Of a stretch of 64,000 nucleotides of DNA, positions 61,874 to 64,000 are shown in pieces. The DNA comes from Seriola aureovittata. Lineage: Eukaryota; Chordata; Actinopteri; Carangiformes; Carangidae. The position numbers and the translations under genes were made by a program. The stretch lies in contig NC_079387.1 in assembly GCF_021018895.1 (NCBI RefSeq), positions 2,449,583-2,513,582 on the forward strand. Direction: 5' to 3'. Position 1 is the first letter of the stretch, and every line of letters begins with the position of its first letter. Below the pieces are notes generated by a model. The model was not told where the DNA came from and made no database searches. It worked only from the letters and a program-made list of their open reading frames with translations.

Positions 61874-62637
61874 AACAAACAGGCAACACTGAGGGTTTTC
61901 TAAAGCAGGAGGAGGGGAGGGGGGAGCTTAAAAAAGGCACCCCCCCCCCCCTCGTCCCGTCCCATCCCGCCCCAAAATAATCCTGTAAAAGTGTCCCAAT
62001 TTTAAATCCACCACCGATCAATCTGTCGGAGCTCACTTTAGCATTCAAATTTCAGCTTATCTAGACCACAGGAAACAAACTGGAGCTTTTTATTGAGAAA
62101 GTTGAATTTTTCTGCAGGGATAAAAGCAGGTATCAGCGAGCAGATGCTGCACTTGTAATGCTGTAATCTGTGGAGCCCTGAACTTTGTTCCTCTTTTAAA
62201 CAGAGTTGTTATAGCACCCTGAAGCATATTTTTTTTTAAAGAGTTAATTCCCAAGTGCAACATCCATTATTTGTACAAGTATTGAAGACGTAAAATCACA
62301 AAATAAAAACAAACAAAAAAATCACTTCCAAGGGGGGAAGGGAACTTTACTTCTCTGTTGACACAGAAGTAACTCGGATTCATTGCACTTTGGAAATAAA
62401 GCCTTGTTTTGCTTGACAGACAAACAGATGGGCCGACAGATGAACAGATAAAAGTAGCATGAGAGAGCGCTACAGCAGCTGAAAGGGAGAAAGAGAAAAC
62501 GAGAGAGAAGAGAAAGAGAAAGAAAAGAGAAAAGGCGTACATACATTGCCTCCTTTGGGCGTGTGCTTCAGATTATCCTTGGAGCCGCACTTTGACTGAA
62601 CATGACGGAAGTCCAGCTTCTCGCTTAAAATGTGAAC
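60018..62637 (-). CDS. map2: MAP2 C-terminus: microtubule-binding repeats and tail (partial)
   Basis: MAP2 is a tau-family protein that binds and stabilises dendritic microtubules. Exons 5' to 3': 62545-62637 (93 nt), 61731-61823 (93 nt), 60914-60995 (82 nt), 60325-60437 (113 nt), 60018-60227 (210 nt with TGA). The 93, 82 and 113 nt sizes equal those of tau exons 10-12. Each repeat carries the KCGS or KVGS core and a GGN/GGG end. The tail [14 protein letters not shown] followed by AALAKQGL identifies MAP2 rather than tau or MAP4. There are two consecutive 93-nt R2-type exons where tau has one. The R1 exon, projection domain and N-terminus lie beyond 64000. All introns have proper GT/AG ends and the frame is intact. 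Confidence 0.95.
61731..61823 (-). CDS. map2: map2 additional R2-type repeat exon (phase 0-0, 93 nt)
   Basis: It encodes [20 protein letters not shown] followed by [11 protein letters not shown]. Same length, phase and core as the exon at 62545, so probably an exon duplication. It has intact splice sites (CCCAG acceptor, GTGAGT donor). Confidence 0.85.
61844..61868. repeat. Poly-T tract
   Basis: About 25 T on the plus strand, just upstream (minus-strand sense) of the extra map2 repeat exon. Confidence 0.9.
62545..62637 (-). CDS. map2: map2 repeat exon R2 (phase 0-0, 93 nt)
   Basis: It encodes [20 protein letters not shown] followed by [11 protein letters not shown]. Phase-zero borders at both ends let it be skipped without a frameshift, as tau exon 10 is. 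Confidence 0.88.
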
Positions 62638-64000
62638 CTAAAACAAAATCGAATAATAAAAAAAAAAAAACACTATATGTGCCTCGTTGAAGCCAAGTGT
62701 GCGATGGGTGATCAATGTGTCTTCACATGCATTTACACTGAACATGTATTTACATTTTACAGTACTTTTCTTCGTGCTTTTGTGCAGAGCTCTGCAGGAG
62801 TCGCTATAACACAAATAAAGACCCGATCCCTCACCGGCTTCCCACCCACAGACACTGCGAGCTGTGTTTGTTCAAATGCACGACAAATGCAGGGAAAGTC
62901 CAGTGGCAAAACTGTTCTCTTGTTTTTCCAGTGGTGATTGGGAGGCAGAAATAATCGAATTGGCCAAGTTAAACCTCGTCAGGGAGAATCGCAGAAACAC
63001 TTTGTCTAGACGAATAATCTTTAGACTTGTGCTCAATGAAAAATTCAAAAGGTAACCAATCGGGTAATTAATATTATCAAGCCCAAACCTACAAATTTAA
63101 GTAAACCGACAATCAAATACAGATATATAAAACCTTGCTGATGTTCATAAATCACGGTTTGACATAACCAATGAAAATATTTCTGCCTTGTGCACCAATG
63201 TGTGTTATCTTGTAGAATCAAAAATATAAAAATGCCTAAGTGAACACAAACAGAAGGTAAAAGAAAAGAGAGAGGGGTTCTGGGAAAACACACACGAGCC
63301 CTGACAACAAGCCTCTGTCTGCCCCTGACCTGGATTCTCCTGACAGCTCTTCCTCTGAACCTAAAACCTGCACACACACACAGGGACACACACAGCCCTT
63401 GCTATCCATTTTAATACTTTTTTTCTCTCCCCTTCTTTGCTTTCTTTTTATGTTGCAGTTACCACACTATGCTGTCCCCTTCTACAGCTGTTGCGGCACA
63501 GACATCTGCAAGGTCAACCAATGACAAAGCAGCGGGGCCGATCGACAGCTCCAAACGAAATATCACCAAAGCACTGATGCTCAAGTCTCATTTTCACACC
63601 AACAGTATTTCTGTGCACAATCAATGCTTCTTTGAGGGAAAGAAAAATATCATCTGAAAAAGTCTTCAATGTCAAATATCAAAATAAAATGAAATTGAGA
63701 CATTATATAATTATAAATATGAATTAAAATGTTTTCCAATGTCATTTTAACATAAAAAAAAAATCTACTTCAACATCAAATCTTTATTCTGACACAGACT
63801 GTGCTGCACAAAACCTGCTGTGCTGCTTCTCTCCAAGACGTGCATCATCCAGCTTCATTAAAAATGACTGCGCCTATGTCACATTTCTCCCCGAAGACGA
63901 AAGGAGAGCTGGCAAAGTGACAATACATCGCCTCCGTCTCCATATTTCACAGGGGTTAATGAAAAGTCTCACCTCTGTAATACTCCGGGAACATTAAGAC
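62638..64000 (-). other. map2: map2 intron upstream of the first visible repeat exon
   Basis: No exon with a recognisable tau-family repeat is found here, so the R1 exon must lie beyond the window edge. Confidence 0.6.

Noticed and set aside
1..64000. CRISPR arrays, bacterial operons, phage or riboswitches
   Set aside because: All repeats found are microsatellites or eukaryotic transposons, and gene structure is that of a vertebrate.

Overview
This is vertebrate, almost certainly teleost fish, nuclear DNA. Genes are split into short exons with GT/AG borders. Introns are compact and rich in CA, GA and GATA microsatellites. The interspersed repeats (L2-type LINE 3' end, MITE-like inverted-repeat elements, tRNA-like units, a young LTR element) are typical of fish.

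Layout. (1) 771-3827, plus strand: the last seven coding exons of a cytosolic glycerol-3-phosphate dehydrogenase gene (GPD1 family); the first exon is not visible here. (2) 4.8-9.5 kb: an intergenic stretch with an L2 LINE tail, two oppositely oriented decayed fragments that look like a choline-transporter (SLC5A7-type) gene, a long CA repeat and a run of tRNA-like units. (3) 12119-56942, minus strand: a complete unc80 gene. I could follow 64 coding exons from the start codon to the stop. Their lengths sum to 10182 nt (3393 residues plus stop, hand-counted), divisible by three, with phases agreeing wherever I checked. Two further symmetric microexons (15 nt and 24 nt) sit in its introns. (4) 43923-50178: a 6.26-kb LTR retrotransposon in unc80 intron 7, antisense to the gene. 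It has two 1598-bp LTRs that look almost identical and a single gag-like ORF without pol. It begins only 46 bp from the acceptor of exon 8. (5) 60018-62637, minus strand: the 3' exons of map2, encoding four microtubule-binding repeat units and the conserved C-terminus. The rest of map2 lies beyond base 64000.

Genes together. map2 followed by unc80 in the same orientation is the arrangement known from human 2q34, so this is conserved vertebrate microsynteny of two neuronal genes. UNC80 is the giant scaffold of the NALCN sodium-leak channel. MAP2 is the dendritic microtubule-associated protein. The GPD1-family gene faces unc80 tail to tail.

Most notable observations: the gag-only LTR element and its three tandem primer-binding-site-like units; its position at the exon 8 branch-point zone; two frame-preserving microexons in unc80; an extra repeat-coding exon in map2; and a pair of RFX X-box motifs in unc80 intron 7.
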